A stretch of DNA of 64,000 bases from Anniella stebbinsi (Eukaryota; Chordata; Lepidosauria; Squamata; Anniellidae): contig JARDYH010000003.1 of NCBI GenBank assembly GCA_029215795.1, positions 13,219,001 through 13,283,000 on the forward strand. The letters run 5' to 3'. Within the stretch, counting starts at the first letter, position 1. Every line of letters begins with the position of its first letter. This document shows, in pieces, positions 1 through 10,502 of the stretch. The translations under genes and the position numbers were made by a program. The notes under the pieces are model-generated. The model did not search any database. It was not told the origin of the DNA and saw only the letters and a program-made list of their open reading frames with translations.

Positions 1-1149
1 TAGCTAGAAATCTTCCATTCCCTTAGAAGAAAAAGATGCCTACAAATCTTCCCTATGACTGATAGAAGCTTGTTTTAAGAAAGCAAGAAAGGGGTGGGGA
101 TCCTGGGAGATTCTAGGGATGGGGCTCATTTATGAGCAACAAGGAAACACATCACTCTTGTCTTCTGCAGATTCCCACACTGGTCTTATCCAAAAATCCC
201 ACAGATTGCTATTGGTTCTGCCCTTGGCCGGCACACAGAGTTGAGCAGAAGTCCCAGAGGGGAAATCTGTTCGTGTTCTTCTTGACAAACAAGCCGGGTT
301 ATTCTGGGATCCTAGTCCTGTGTTAGAATACAGTCCCTTAAGTTTTTTTGTGTCTAATTTTTTCTTCTTCTTCTTCTTAAAAGGCAAAATTCACTCTGGT
401 CACCCAAATTCAAGGCTTACCTTGCAGAATTTAAATATTTAAAAATATTGATATTAATAATAACGGCAATAATCATCATAGATTTGGAACAGCTTGTTTT
501 GTTTTTCTGACATTTTTCCGCTTCCTTTTATGGGGGGGGGGGGGAGTTGGAGGAAAAAGGAATAACAGCTGCAAAAAGACTGTCTCGGAGAGTCCTTTCT
601 CAGCGAGCCAAAGCGTTGTGTTTTTTTTTTCCTTTTTAAGGAGGGATAAGTTTTTTGCAAACTTGGAACGCAGACCATGCCTAGCAGAAAGTATGTAAAC
701 AATGGCTTTCCCAACGCTGCTCTTCTTTGAATGGTCGCGTCCGAAAGATCAATACTCTGCAAAACTGCAGCCAGACAAAACGTTTCTATTAAAATGTTGT
801 TGTTGTTTTAAATAAAAAAAATTATCTCCCCTGTCTTTTCTTCTTAATACCCCGGCGTGGTTAGAGTGCGGGGGCAGGGGAGGGGGAGTGAACAACAAGC
901 GAAAATCTTTTACGATGCAAAGAGATGCTTTTTCCTCCCTCCCCTCGCAGGCGTACACAAACAAAGCCGAGGCAATTAAAATAATTTAATGCTTCCTGTC
1001 TGAGGGATCCCGGGAGACGAGAGCCCAGTCCATGATGCAAGGGAGAGGGAGGGGGAGAGGGGAGAGGGAGGGAGAGGGGGAGAGATTTCCACCACCACTA
1101 CAGTCGCTCACCTGTTTAGCGTTCCCCCTCCCCAAACTCTCCACATTTG
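1..1149. other. Unique non-coding sequence, no gene seen
   Basis: AT-mixed sequence with no convincing coding region or recognisable repeat. It holds short homopolymer runs, such as poly-G near 533-544 and poly-T near 350-380 and 620-630. It grades into the GC-rich block that follows. Overlapping open frames here are short, low in complexity and mutually exclusive, so none is called. Confidence 0.5.
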
Positions 1150-2260
1150 TACCGAGAACAACCAGGATAACAAGCACAGGAGAAGTCGCCTTTCCGAAAG
1201 AGATCAAAGAGCCGCCTCGAACCCAGTTCCCCGTTTCCAGCGGAGGACGGCCAATTCACGTCCGGGAAGCAGGCAAGCAACAGGATTCTCTCCCCCCTGG
1301 CTCATTTGCCCCCCCTCCTCCTCCCAGGCTTTGGAAAAAGGTCGGGGAGGCGAGGCAAACGGAGCTCCAAAGTTTTTGGGGTTTCCTCCTTTGGGGGGGA
1401 GGAGAAGCGTCTTGCCAAACATCCCATTGGATCGCCACGCTGTATGTTTGCGTACACACGCGCCTCCCCAGTAGCGTGACCAGGATACTGGGTGCGCGTT
1501 TTGGGGAGGTGGGGGGAAAGGGTGGAGACCTCGCCGTTTGGTTGCTGCATTGATCCGCTGCTCTTCTCCTCCCCCCACCCAAAAACAAAATATTAAAAAT
1601 CGAATGCATGGCACAGCTTTAATTGAATCTCCTCTCCTCCTTCCTCCCTGCAAGCCTTTTTCTCCCAGCAAGGATTCCCATCTAAACAGAAAAGGAAGCG
1701 CCGAATAGATCCAAAGTGCCCGCGCTTGCTCGGTCCTTTGGGGGGGCGGGGGGGGGGGATTGGGAGGTCTGCCAAAGTGGAGATCGAGCCAAGCACGCGC
1801 GTTTCCAAGCCGATCTCAATCCCCTCCTTCATCTGCGCTAAAGTTATTTTTAAAGAAATGGTTTCGTATTCGCAGCACCTACCGGTTTTTCCTCTTGGGC
1901 CTCCGGGGTGTCTTTCTCTCGCTCGGACGCCCAGATCGCAAAGAGGAGAAGCGGAGAAATACCGGAGGGAGGGAGGGAGGGACGGAGCGAGAGAGGGAGA
2001 GAGAGAAACCGGGTCTCTCTCTCTCTCTCTCTTTCTGCCTTGATCGGCTGGCTTCCTTTTTTTTTCCTTTTTCTTTTTTCCCTTTCCCAAGGACGAGGTG
2101 AAGTCCCTTAGCTGGTCATGAGGCGGCTTTGAGAGACAAACAACACCACAAGGCGAGTGCAAATGACAAAGCGGGGGGTGGGGGGGAGAGATCCAAGAAG
2201 TGGGGGGGGGATCCAAGGAGGGGGCGGGGCGCGACCATGCAAGAAGAAGAAATCCACCCG
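1150..2260. promoter_or_regulatory. CpG island, candidate promoter or first-exon region
   Basis: CpG dinucleotides are frequent here (for example around 1200-1260, 1430-1500, 1700-1800 and 1860-1990), while most of the window is CpG-poor. The block also has G-runs (1741-1760), a CT run at about 2013-2033 and purine-rich stretches. I see no transposon in it. In vertebrates such islands usually mark promoters or the bodies of developmental regulatory genes. No TATA box, splice-bounded exon or recognisable protein can be supported, so the gene and its direction are unknown. Confidence 0.55.
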
Positions 2261-2760
2261 CAGCACCAGGCAGGTTCATGTTTAGGGTGCGTGTGTTTGT
2301 GTATCAGTTACTTCCACTCCAACAACCTCGTGAGAGATGGTGATGTTTGGAGGGGGGGGGTTGGAGGAGGGGTGTCTAAGGATGTGGTGGGGGAGAGATG
2401 AGCCGGTTTCTCGCAGGCACCTCTATTGCTTGTCCTTAAACAAGCCCTCATCTCTCTCCCCATCCTTCCTCCTCCTCCTCCTCCTCGACATCCAACGTGC
2501 TGCGAAGCCGGATTGTAAACAACGAAGCTGGTAATTCACATGGTAGGAGCAATGGGGCGGGGGAGGGGGATTGCTGGCGATCACTTAAAAGAGGCAGGGA
2601 GGAGGGCGCAGGACAGGGGGAGTGGATGATGGTATTCCTTTTTATTCTCTGCCCCCCCAATCTGCCCCGCTTCCTCTCTCCCTCTCTCTTTTGGGTCAAT
2701 TAGTTTAAAAATTGTGGCCGGTCGACTTCCTGATAATCAGAATGGCCTCCGTGCATCAGA
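2261..2760. other. GC-rich flank of the CpG island, no gene seen
   Basis: G-runs, CCT/TCC runs (about 2466-2487) and CT-rich tracts. Open frames in this stretch are low-complexity and overlap in several frames. Nothing indicates a protein. Confidence 0.4.
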
Positions 2761-2779
2761 AACCTCAGCTTGTTTCATT

Positions 2780-3690
2780 GCAGGTAAACCCGCTTACTTC
2801 CAAGTAAACGTGCGTGGCACATCCCAGCCTAACACCTTGCTGGGATCGTTCCACCCAACCTGGCGTCCAGTCGGCGTAACTATAGGTAAGGACACACGGC
2901 TGTCTGTGCGTCCTATTGAATTCAGAGGGGTGTACTTCTGAGTAAACGTGGGCAGGATCCGGCTGTGTGTCGAAGTACTCTTGTTTCCGCTTATTCTTCT
3001 CCTGTTACTCTTTGCCTCTTCCTTTCCTCCCAGCTTCTTTGTCTCTCCCTCTGCTGAAAGTTAAATTGGAAGCTCGTCGGGGCAGGGACCTGTTTATTTC
3101 ACCTCTTTTTCTCGGTATAAGGCTGCAGTGCTATACGCACTTACCTGAGGGCCTTAGAAGCTGGAGGCTAGGATTTTGGTGGGGCCATGAATCCATCCTG
3201 GGTTTCAGTCAGAACCAGCCAGACCGCTAAAGGAGCTATGCAAGGTGCTGAACCGTATCCTCAAAATAGGTTCAGCATCCTGGATAGCTCCCTTAGGGTT
3301 CTGACTGAAATCCAGAATGGAGTTACAGCCCCACTGGAATCGGAGCCACCAGTCTCCACTATTTGAGGGTCTGCCCTATTGAAGTTAACAAGACTTACTT
3401 CTGAGTAGCCATGCATAAGACTGCGCTGTAATGCTCCTGGTACATTGATGATCTGTAGAAATATATTCTCCATGCCGTATGCATGCTTATTTTAAAGCCA
3501 ACCCCACTCACTCCCATGTGAGGGCAAACATGATTACCTGCCTGCAGTTTCAGTGAAACTTACTCCCAAGTAAGTATGCCTGGCGTTGCCGTCTTAGACC
3601 ACAATCCTAAACTCACTTACCTGAGAGTCAGTCTCATTGAATGCAATGGGGCACACTTCTGAGTAGACTTCTACAGGATTCCATTGTTAC
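2780..3690. repeat. Old interspersed repeat fragments with the CTTCTGAGTA motif
   Basis: Several copies of a short motif of the form CTTCTGAGTA[AG]AC, with the partner AAGTAA near CATTGA, occur at about 2795-2960, 3380-3430 and 3545-3690. The same motif returns at about 15895-15930 and 21165-21225. I read these as decayed copies of a widespread old element. The family is not identified. A better-preserved palindromic element (3161-3360) lies inside this stretch. Confidence 0.4.
3161..3360. mobile_element. Palindromic MITE, GGAGGCTGGTGGCTC family, copy A
   Basis: The left end reads CTGGAGGCTAGGATTTTGG and the right end is its approximate inverse (CGGAGCCACCAGTCTCCA). Internal segments also mirror each other: CAGAACCAGCCAGA with TTCTGACTG, and GGAGCTATGCAAGG with GGATAGCTCC. 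The whole element folds back into one hairpin. Related copies lie at 17921-18049, 30760-30882, 32324-32543 and 60327-60485. I see no clear target duplication, so the superfamily is open. Confidence 0.65.
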
Positions 3691-5235
3691 TCAGATAACC
3701 ATATAAGGTTTATGGGTTGTTATTGATTTACACTTGCTTTTTTTCTTTTCTTTTTTTTCTTTTAATCCCTGCAAACGAACTGATGTTGTGTGAGAGATCA
3801 CTCACAAACAAAACACCTATTTTCTGTTGCTGTCACTTTAATATTCCATGGCTTCTTTAATTTTCAATTATTATTATTATTAATTCTCCAGCATCGTATT
3901 AGCAAAGTTGCCCTGGGATTCTTTGATTAACCCTTTGCAAAAGCAAAGAATACAAAGAGGTTCGGTACAATGAACACACACACACAAAAGACCATTCCGT
4001 GATGAGGTTGCTTTAAAGCTAAGCTACTGATAAGGAAAAGGGGGGACGGGAAACATCTCCTTCAGAAGCCGGTCCCAACAAATCGATCCCAAGTAATATT
4101 CCTGTCTCTCCCTCTGAAAGGAAGGGCAAGGGTCCACATGCTCCGCCTTCTGCCCCCGCCCACCCCTCCAAGACTGGAGGAACGAGAAGTTACATCATTA
4201 CCAAAGAACCTTTTCGGTAATTCACAGAGCAGAAATGAACTAATTAAAGTATGCTGGGCTTGCGATGCAACCCCCTGTTGCCGTGATCGTTTGCCTCGGT
4301 TTGTTTCTTGATGTCTTGTTTTGCTTGGTTTTAAATTAACTTTCCAAATGATTATAATAAAATACAAATACAAATAAACAAATCAGGGGATCAAATATCT
4401 ATGGGACTGTTTGTCCGCCCATCAGCATCCCAGAGAAAAAGAGGGTGCTTTGCTTTCTGTAATGGGTGTCTGCTCAAATCCAGATGGCGAGACGAAAATA
4501 TTTCATGGTGGTGGATTTGTTTGGATGAGAGGGAGCATGGCGGAGGAAGTGTAGAGACGGGGGAGTCGACACGCATCCCGTTTCTGGGTGTCTGAGGAAA
4601 GCTTTGATCAGCATCCCATCGCAGCAGTGGCTGGGCTGTGTGCATCTCCTGCAACTGTATTTAGCTCCTGTGTGTCTTCAGGTCCTCATCAGCTGGACTG
4701 ATACCATATCTTCAGGATTTCCCCCACCCTGCAAGGATAGATTTCCCATACTGCACTGGCAGAAATCAATCCGCAGCACCTGATTGACTCATTGGCAGGG
4801 CAAATTCACATTGCTTTTGCGACCTGCCCAGAGAGTTTTTGCTCTTGGGTGGTATGAAATGTAGAACTTAAGTTTTGTATCTCAGTTGGTTTCATGCATT
4901 GGTACTTTACTGGGAAGGATACAGTTTTTTAAGAGCTTTGGGCAGGGGCTGTGTACACAAGTGTTCCATGTACACAAGTCAACTGGACTGGCAGTGGAAA
5001 CTTACCCCAACACTTGTGATGGGATAGTGTCTGCCACCACACCTGAGGCAGAAAGCTAGTTTAGCCTCCGCCCTGGACATCTGGTGTAGCTCTGTCCTCC
5101 AACAGATGTGAAAAGCTAGGGAGTTGAGGAGGAACAGCTGGAAGGCTCCCCACCCTCCCATATCTGCTGCCTAAAGCGATCGCTTCCCACTGCCCAATGG
5201 TAGAGCTAGCCCTGGCTTTAGGATATAATTAAATT
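3691..5235. other. Intergenic, no gene seen
   Basis: Mostly unique sequence with T-rich runs near 3740-3765, a short CA run near 3974-3986 and a TTA run near 3870-3882. No coding region, SINE or LINE is recognised. The open frames present have no family resemblance. Confidence 0.45.
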
Positions 5236-5269
5236 TCTGTGTGTGTGTGTGTACCAACTTCCCAGCATC

Positions 5270-5400
5270 TTCAGCTCTTCAGAGGATGGAAACTAGGCAG
5301 GGAAACTAGACAGAGGGCCTTCTCTGTGGTGGCACCACATCTCTCGAATGCCCTCCCCATTGAAGCTAGACTGGCAATAATGCTGCAGTCATTGCTCTCA
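5270..5400 (+). mobile_element. L2-type LINE fragment (end of ORF2)
   Basis: The stretch near 5312-5372 translates as AFSVVAPHLSNALPIEARLA. This matches the C-terminal block of the L2-like copy at 28944-29648, which reads AFSVVAPQLWNDLPDEARLA. It is a short, truncated relic without its 3' tail. Confidence 0.6.
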
Positions 5401-6147
5401 TGAAGAACTTTGTGGATTTGGATACTTACACAAAACGCACTGAAGTTAAAATCTTACCCATCTGCACCGATCAAATTCAATGGGATCAGCGATACCCAGA
5501 ATGGAGAGGACCGTGATGTACCTGCCTGCCATAAAGATGTTAAAGATGAAGAGCCTTTCAGAAGAAAAAAAAAGAATTGGCAACTCTAATATGATTGAAT
5601 ACACTGGAATTCAAACCCAGAGTTTTATAAGTAAAGCACTCAATTCCCTGAGCCTGGATAGATGAATGTCAGTTTTGTTTTTTCTCACATTCACCTTTAA
5701 AATAAAATAAAAAACTCAAGTTCTTTCTGTTCTGAATATGGAGAACTTTGAGGGTTTTGACCAATTCTTCTCCAAACCGAACTAAACTACAGTTCTCACC
5801 CATTCCAAAGTAGAGTGCATGAGTGTTCCAGTTTTTGATTATGCAATCATTTCTCTGGCCGCCCTTTAGATAGGTAATGGGAAAGACCTCTGCCTGAGAT
5901 GTGAGAGCATCTGTGAGATGTGAGATGTGAGAGAGATGTGAGGTCCCGTGGGCACATTTGGGAATTTTGAGAAACCGCAGTGGGCCCCTCCCACAAAATG
6001 TCTCCCACGGAGGAGGTGGCTGGTCACATAATGGCATCTGTGGAGACCTGGCTAGTCAAAAGTGAGCTACAGTGAAGTGTGGAGACAAATAGTGAACCTA
6101 GAGGCTGGGAGGGCAGGAAAAAACACATGAGAGAGGGGAGAGAAAGG
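5401..6147. repeat. Intergenic with an old repeat at about 5938-6030
   Basis: The stretch CGTGGGCACATTTGGGAA near 5948-5965, followed by AGAAACCGCAGTGGGC, recurs at about 48592-48640. Related CATTTTGTGA and GTGTCCATGACCCC segments, inverted relative to these, lie at about 53120-53285. So an old unclassified repeat is present. Just before it is a short GATGTGA tandem run (about 5895-5942). No gene is seen. Confidence 0.4.
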
Positions 6148-6541
6148 TAGTATGACCATATGGAAAGGAGGACAGGGCTCCTGTATCTTTTAACAGTTGT
6201 ATAGAAAAGTGTATTTCAGCAGGTGTCCTTTGTATGCATGCAGAACCTGGTGAACTTCCCTTTTCATCACAACAGTTCAAGCTGCAGGAGCCCTGCCCTC
6301 TTTTGTATCTGGTCGTGCTAGTATAGCTCGTGCAGCTTTAACTGCAAATCTTTGTAAACCGCCTGGAGAGTTTTGGCTATGGAGTAGTATATAAATGTAA
6401 TAAATAAAAATAAACTGTTGTGATGAAGAGGGAATTTCACCAGGTGCTGCATGCATACCAATGACCCCTGCTGAAATTCCCTTTTCAATACAACTGTTAA
6501 GGATACAGGAGCCCTGTCCTCCATTTCACATGGTCACCCTA
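6148..6541 (-). mobile_element. hAT-type foldback MITE, subfamily A, interrupted
   Basis: The terminus TAGTATGACCATATGGAAAG is inverted at the end as CACATGGTCACCCTA. Both arms carry the family core (TTAACAG, GGGAATTTCA, GCATGCAG). The family has terminal repeats of the TAGGG type and 8-bp duplications in better copies, which are hAT hallmarks. In this copy the flanks (GAGAAAGG, TATATTTA) do not match. The central spacer reads CTCTTTTGTATCTGGTC, so the copy is in minus orientation. An L2-like tail is inserted at 6345-6412. Confidence 0.8.
6345..6412 (+). mobile_element. Truncated L2-type tail inserted in the hAT MITE
   Basis: The insert begins CAAATCTTTGTAAACCGCC and ends ATAAATGTAATAAATAAAAA followed by TA. 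This is the extreme 3' end of an L2-like LINE or of a SINE that shares the tail. AACTG flanks it on both sides (6340-6344 and 6413-6417). Removing the insert and one AACTG restores the family sequence CTTTAACTGTTGTGATG. It is a very short 5'-truncated retroposition. Confidence 0.75.
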
Positions 6542-6589
6542 TATATTTAAAAATTGTGTATGTCTGTACTATGCACTTATATGTACTCG

Positions 6590-6690
6590 AGAGTTAACTT
6601 CATAGTTAATTATACTTAGAGCAGACCCACTGAAATGAATGAGGCTTAAGCTAGTCTGCTCTAAGCATGATTAAGTCTGGATCCATCCCA
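6590..6690. repeat. Palindromic GGATCCAGACTTA repeat fragment
   Basis: The inner arm TACTTAGAGCAGACCCAC mirrors GTCTGCTCTAAGCATGA, and the end reads TTAAGTCTGGATCCATCC. It is one copy of a short palindromic family. Better copies lie at 30900-31040, 31716-31831, 43167-43252 and 44537-44672. Confidence 0.55.
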
Positions 6691-6984
6691 TCATTATCCC
6701 ACCTGCCACTGCCCCAATAAAACCATTAGGCCCACAGTCTAAAATTACCTAACCGTACCTCTGAAGATGAAGGGATAACAGCTTCAGCACAGAAAAACTG
6801 AGTCCACACAGGAGACGGGGCCACAAAACTTCACTTGACATAGGCAATTTTCACATGTAGAATCAAGCTTTGTATGCTGTACATCTGAAACTATAGTGCA
6901 AATATTACATACAATATGAACCTACAAAGCTCCTTTGTACTTTGCCCCCAATTCCTTGCAATGTTCAGGTGCTGAATCCATGCA

Positions 6985-7060
6985 CGATTTATTGATTTAT
7001 TGACTGCATTTCTATACTGCCCAACAGCTGAAGCTCTCTGGGTGGGTCACAACAGCAAGA
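6985..7060 (-). mobile_element. L2-type 3' tail, minus strand
   Basis: ATTTATTGACTGCATTTCTATACTG is followed by GAAGCTCTCTGGGTGGGTCAC. This is the inverse of the tail GNCCCAGAGAGCTT...CAATAAAT carried by the L2-like copies in this window. Only about 75 bp of 3' end is present. Confidence 0.55.
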
Positions 7061-7212
7061 AAGGGCAAGTTGATAGCTGATGCATTTAGGGGGAAAAAAA
7101 TAGTTTCCAGGACTCTGTCACAATGATGCAGGCGAAGGAATCGTGGGTGGATCTATGGTGACGAAGAGGCACGGAGTATGCAGAAAGGGTAGTTTTGGTT
7201 CTTAAAGACTCT

Positions 7213-7683
7213 GGCCATGTCTACACCAGTGATTTATACCTGGGGTCATCTCTAGGTCATCCCTGTACATCCAAATGTTGCACAGGGGGTCCAGGGGTCA
7301 ACCAGGGATGACCAGAGAATTTCCCTGGGATAACTGAAACCAGGGATGTCCCTGTTTTTCCGCGGTCCCGGAACAACCCCAAGAACTAGCTGGTGTAGTG
7401 CATGCTCCCAGGTCCTCAAACCAACACGGAGCCTCACAGAGTGGTGCTGTGCCCATGCGGGTGGGATGGGATGGCGGGGGTGGTTTGGTCATGGAGTTTG
7501 GTGAGGGTTTACTCACATTTTCGCTGTGCATGGCTCCTCTTCAAAGGAAATGGTGCCCTCAACGTCCCTCTTCCCTTCCAGGACGTCACATGGCCAAATA
7601 GACGCTGGGGGAGGATCGCAGAAGCAGGTAAGTCCGCGATCCTCCCCCTCCCTCCCGCTACACCCTGAGGAGTAGATGAGACC
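7213..7683. mobile_element. MITE with GGCC...TCTACACCAG terminal repeat, TCT duplication
   Basis: The left terminus is GGCCATGTCTACACCAG. The right terminus (GAGTAGATGAGACC) is a decayed inverse. TCT flanks both sides (7210-7212 and 7684-7686). The interior up to about 7400 resembles the copy at 50842-51218: both carry a GGGGTCATC...CTAGGTCAT block, an ACCAGGGAT block and a late GCAGGTAAG. Two further copies also have perfect 3-bp flanking repeats (TAT and TGG), which favours a PIF/Harbinger-like element. Open frames inside are not conserved. Confidence 0.65.
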
Positions 7684-7871
7684 TCTGTCTCTCCCACTGA
7701 GTTCTCAGGAACAAACTGTATTACTTAATGCTGTGCAGAACATTTTGATACTTCCATTTTCGGAAAATTGTGGGTGGGAGTGGTGAGACAAAAATTCCAT
7801 CAAAAGATGCTGGGTTGTGTGAAAATTTTAGAGGATTTTCTCCTTGGGGAGGGGGCAGGGCTTCTGTTTAC

Positions 7872-8250
7872 ATTTTTTTTTATTTATTTACTGCATTTCT
7901 ATACCACCCAATAGCCAAAGTTCTCTGGGCGGTTTACAAAAAATAAAACCATAAAAACCATTCAAAATATAAAACAACGACAGTATAGAAACATAATTTA
8001 AAATACAGTATAAAATAACCACAACCAGGATAAAAACTGAGCAGCCATGCAGCAATTAATAAGGAAATTTAAAATACAAATTTCAATAGCAAGGTTAAAA
8101 ATCAAACTGAAGAACTGTTAAAACACTGTGAAAATAAAAAGGTCTTCACCTGGCATCTAAAGGAGTATAACGTAGGTGCCAGGCAAACCTCTCTGGGGAG
8201 CTCATTCCACAGCTGGGGTGCCACAGCAGAGAAGGTCCTCCTCCTGGTAG
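7872..8250 (-). mobile_element. L2-type LINE 3' end, minus strand
   Basis: The stretch starts with the inverted tail (TATTTATTTACTGCATTT, then CAAAGTTCTCTGGGCGG). It continues into a region whose inverse carries the end of ORF2 around 8155-8240, where GGTCTTCACCTGGC and GAGCTCATTCCACAGCTGGGG are inverses of the WNSLP block. It is 5'-truncated, with A-rich decay between 7935 and 8140. Confidence 0.65.
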
Positions 8251-9071
8251 CCATTTTTAAAGGTGCAATGCATGTTTAACACAAAGAAGTCCAACTGGCT
8301 GGGGAATTTTGCCGATCGGAGGAGGTTTTTTTCAGTCAAAATGTGCATAAGATTACATCCGAAGTGTAGGAGGTAGGGATATATGGATTGTGTAAAATCG
8401 TTCCACCTGTGCGGTGCCTTTTGTTCCAGCATCCATTCATGGGCAGATTCGATTCCTCCACCCCCATTATAAGGGGGGAAATGCAAATAATTCCATGAGA
8501 GAATTTATGTTACATAATTCATGTTAGTATGTAACATTTAGCATATTGCACCCCCCCCCCAATTCTGTTCCCTGCATATATTTTCCAGCATGGCAGATGT
8601 CTCAGCAGAAACTTGCATATTTTCCTGTGAATTAATTTGTGTAAATTTCAGGAAAGTAAAAAAAAAAAAAAAACCTGGAAGTTCGCAGGTTTTTGGGTGG
8701 GTGACGGTCCACAGCAGATCCCGCAGGTCGGAGTCTTAGAAATCAGAACTCATTTTAATCTGTCTCGAATTTCTCCAGCATCCCTAATAGGATCTGGCTG
8801 AGTGGGTCTTCTTTCCATTATTTTTTAACTTTAAAAATGCCCAGTGTATTTGCAGAAGTGCTGGGCTCTTTACAGAGAGGCATCTCCAGTCCAGTAGCTC
8901 TTCTTGAATCTCTGTGATAGTGCATGATGCCATGTGTGGGAATTCAGCAAGAGATATTAGAATGAAAGACTTTGTGGAAAGCACACTGGAACAGTGCATG
9001 GGGAGATTTTAAAGATAAAGAAAAAAAGAAGACCCCCCCCCCCTTGGCCACCTCCTACATATAAAAAGGCC
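8251..9071. other. Intergenic, no gene seen
   Basis: Mixed unique sequence with a poly-C run near 8550-8559 and poly-A near 8659-8673. No open frame resembles a known protein. Confidence 0.4.
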
Positions 9072-9079
9072 AGCAGAAC

Positions 9080-9399
9080 TAGGCTGACCATATGAAAAGG
9101 AGGACAGGGCTCCTGTAACTTTAACAGTTGTAGAGAAAAGGGAATTTCAGCCAGTGTCATTTGTATGCAATTAGGTCCTGGTGAAATTCCCTCTTCATCA
9201 CAACAGTTAAAGATGCAGGCACTATACTAGAGTGGCCATATACAAAAGAAGGCAGGGCCCCTGCAACTTTAACTGTTGTGATGAAGAGGGAATTTCACCA
9301 GGAACTAATTGCATACAAATGACCCTGGCTGAAATTCCCTTTGCTCTACAACTGTTAAAGTTACAGGAGCCCTGTCCTCCTTTTCATATGGTCAGCCTA
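9080..9399 (+). mobile_element. hAT-type foldback MITE, subfamily B, perfect 8-bp duplication
   Basis: It starts TAGGCTGACCATATG and ends CATATGGTCAGCCTA. AGCAGAAC stands directly on both sides (9072-9079 and 9400-9407). Two arms of about 130 bp are inverse copies, separated by a spacer of about 45 bp that reads GAGTGGCCATATACAAAAG. The spacer itself resembles the terminus. Subfamily B has GCAATTAGGTCCTGG where subfamily A has GCATGCAGCACCTGG. No coding capacity; it would have depended on an hAT transposase supplied from elsewhere. Confidence 0.92.
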
Positions 9400-9407
9400 A
9401 GCAGAAC

Positions 9408-9696
9408 CCCTATGCTCTCCGCCAAAGAGAAAATTATTTGAAATCCTCCCCCTCCCTGCAAAAGAGGAAGAAAAAGCAATACCTCTTTTGCAGGGAGGGA
9501 GGGGGGAAATGCACATAAATGAGGAAGAGGGTTTGGCGCAGGACTATTAATAACATATTTTAATAGTGCCACCCAACGTGAATGGCTCTTTACAGGGCAA
9601 TACAAGGAAACATAAAGGTCTCTGCCCCCAGGGGCTTTCTGTCTACATAGGGGAAGAAGACCTCAGATGGGTGCAAAACCTGCCTCTCACTCCTAT
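9408..9696. other. Intergenic, no gene seen
   Basis: Contains a short imperfect inverted pair (CCCTCCCTGCAAAAGAGG at about 9447-9464 and CCTCTTTTGCAGGGAGGG at about 9482-9499), which could form a hairpin. No gene or named repeat is recognised. Confidence 0.35.
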
Positions 9697-9868
9697 AAGA
9701 ACATAAGAAGAGCCCTGCTGGATCAGACCAAGGGTCCATCTAGTCCAGCACTCTGTTCACACAGTGGCCAACCAGCTGTCGATGGGGAGACCCTCCCCCT
9801 TTTTAAAGCCATCCAAATTGGTGGCTCTCACTACGTCTTGTGGTAGCAAATTCCATAGTTGAACTATG
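9697..9868 (-). mobile_element. CR1-like LINE 3' end, minus strand
   Basis: The stretch begins ATAAGAACATAAGAAG, then GCTGGATCAGACCAAGGG and GTCCATCTAGTCCAG. The same 3' segment appears on the plus strand at about 33810-33880 and 40310-40385, each after a C-terminal ORF2 relic. Part of the segment is missing relative to those copies, where the sequence jumps at about 9785-9800. Confidence 0.75.
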
Positions 9869-10499
9869 TGCAAGTCGACACTAAAGTCCCAGGGGCAGAT
9901 TTCCCCTTAATGGTGAACACTCAACTCTTGTGGGGGAGAAAAAGGCATTCCAGTAGAGGAGGGTTGGGAGGCAGAACCTGAGGTTCCATGAGCTAAATCT
10001 GGTCCATCCCCCTTTCCCCTGGTGACCACTAACCGTTTGGTGGTTCCCTGGCTTTTGTGCAATGTCCTTCATCCAGGATATAAGGTTGAAATGCCTCTGC
10101 CAAGGCTTAGTTACTGGCGAGCAGGGTTGTAACCTAAAATAAGCTGATATTTGACCCTCCCACTCTTGCCTTTAGCCCCGCCTACTACCAGAATGCAGTC
10201 CCCAAGAGCTTCTCGATGTGGAATTTGGCCCTCAGGGAGAAATAGGTTCTTCTGCTCATCTGTGGACGGGGTACTGTGCAGAGAAGCTAGACATATTGCA
10301 CCTACCCTCCATAGGCTTCTTGCAACATACACATCCCTTCCTGTACACACACCAGCCATCGTCATCGCCACTGATAGCCAGGAAGTGGGAGATGGGGAAG
10401 AGAACCACACACCTTTGTTACAGTCCTCCAGAAAAAAAGGGCTTGCGGGCTTCTTATTTTTAATTGCTTCTTTCGTACGTACACGTTAGAATTGGAGAA
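9869..10499. other. Intergenic, no gene seen
   Basis: Unique sequence. Open frames on both strands overlap each other at 10110-10490 and show no family resemblance. Confidence 0.4.
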
Positions 10500-10502
10500 G
10501 AA

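Noticed and set aside
1593..2279. Long open frame on the minus strand in the CpG-rich block
   Set aside because: The frame is rich in Pro, Ser, Arg and Lys from simple sequence, overlaps other frames on both strands and shows no domain or splice-bounded structure.
6148..6541. Flipping of the central spacer in the hAT MITEs
   Set aside because: Because the arms are inverse copies, insertion of the whole element in the other orientation gives the same picture; no recombination is needed.
9080..9399. CRISPR-like repeat array
   Set aside because: The repeats are dispersed transposon copies in a vertebrate genome, with target duplications and no spacers.
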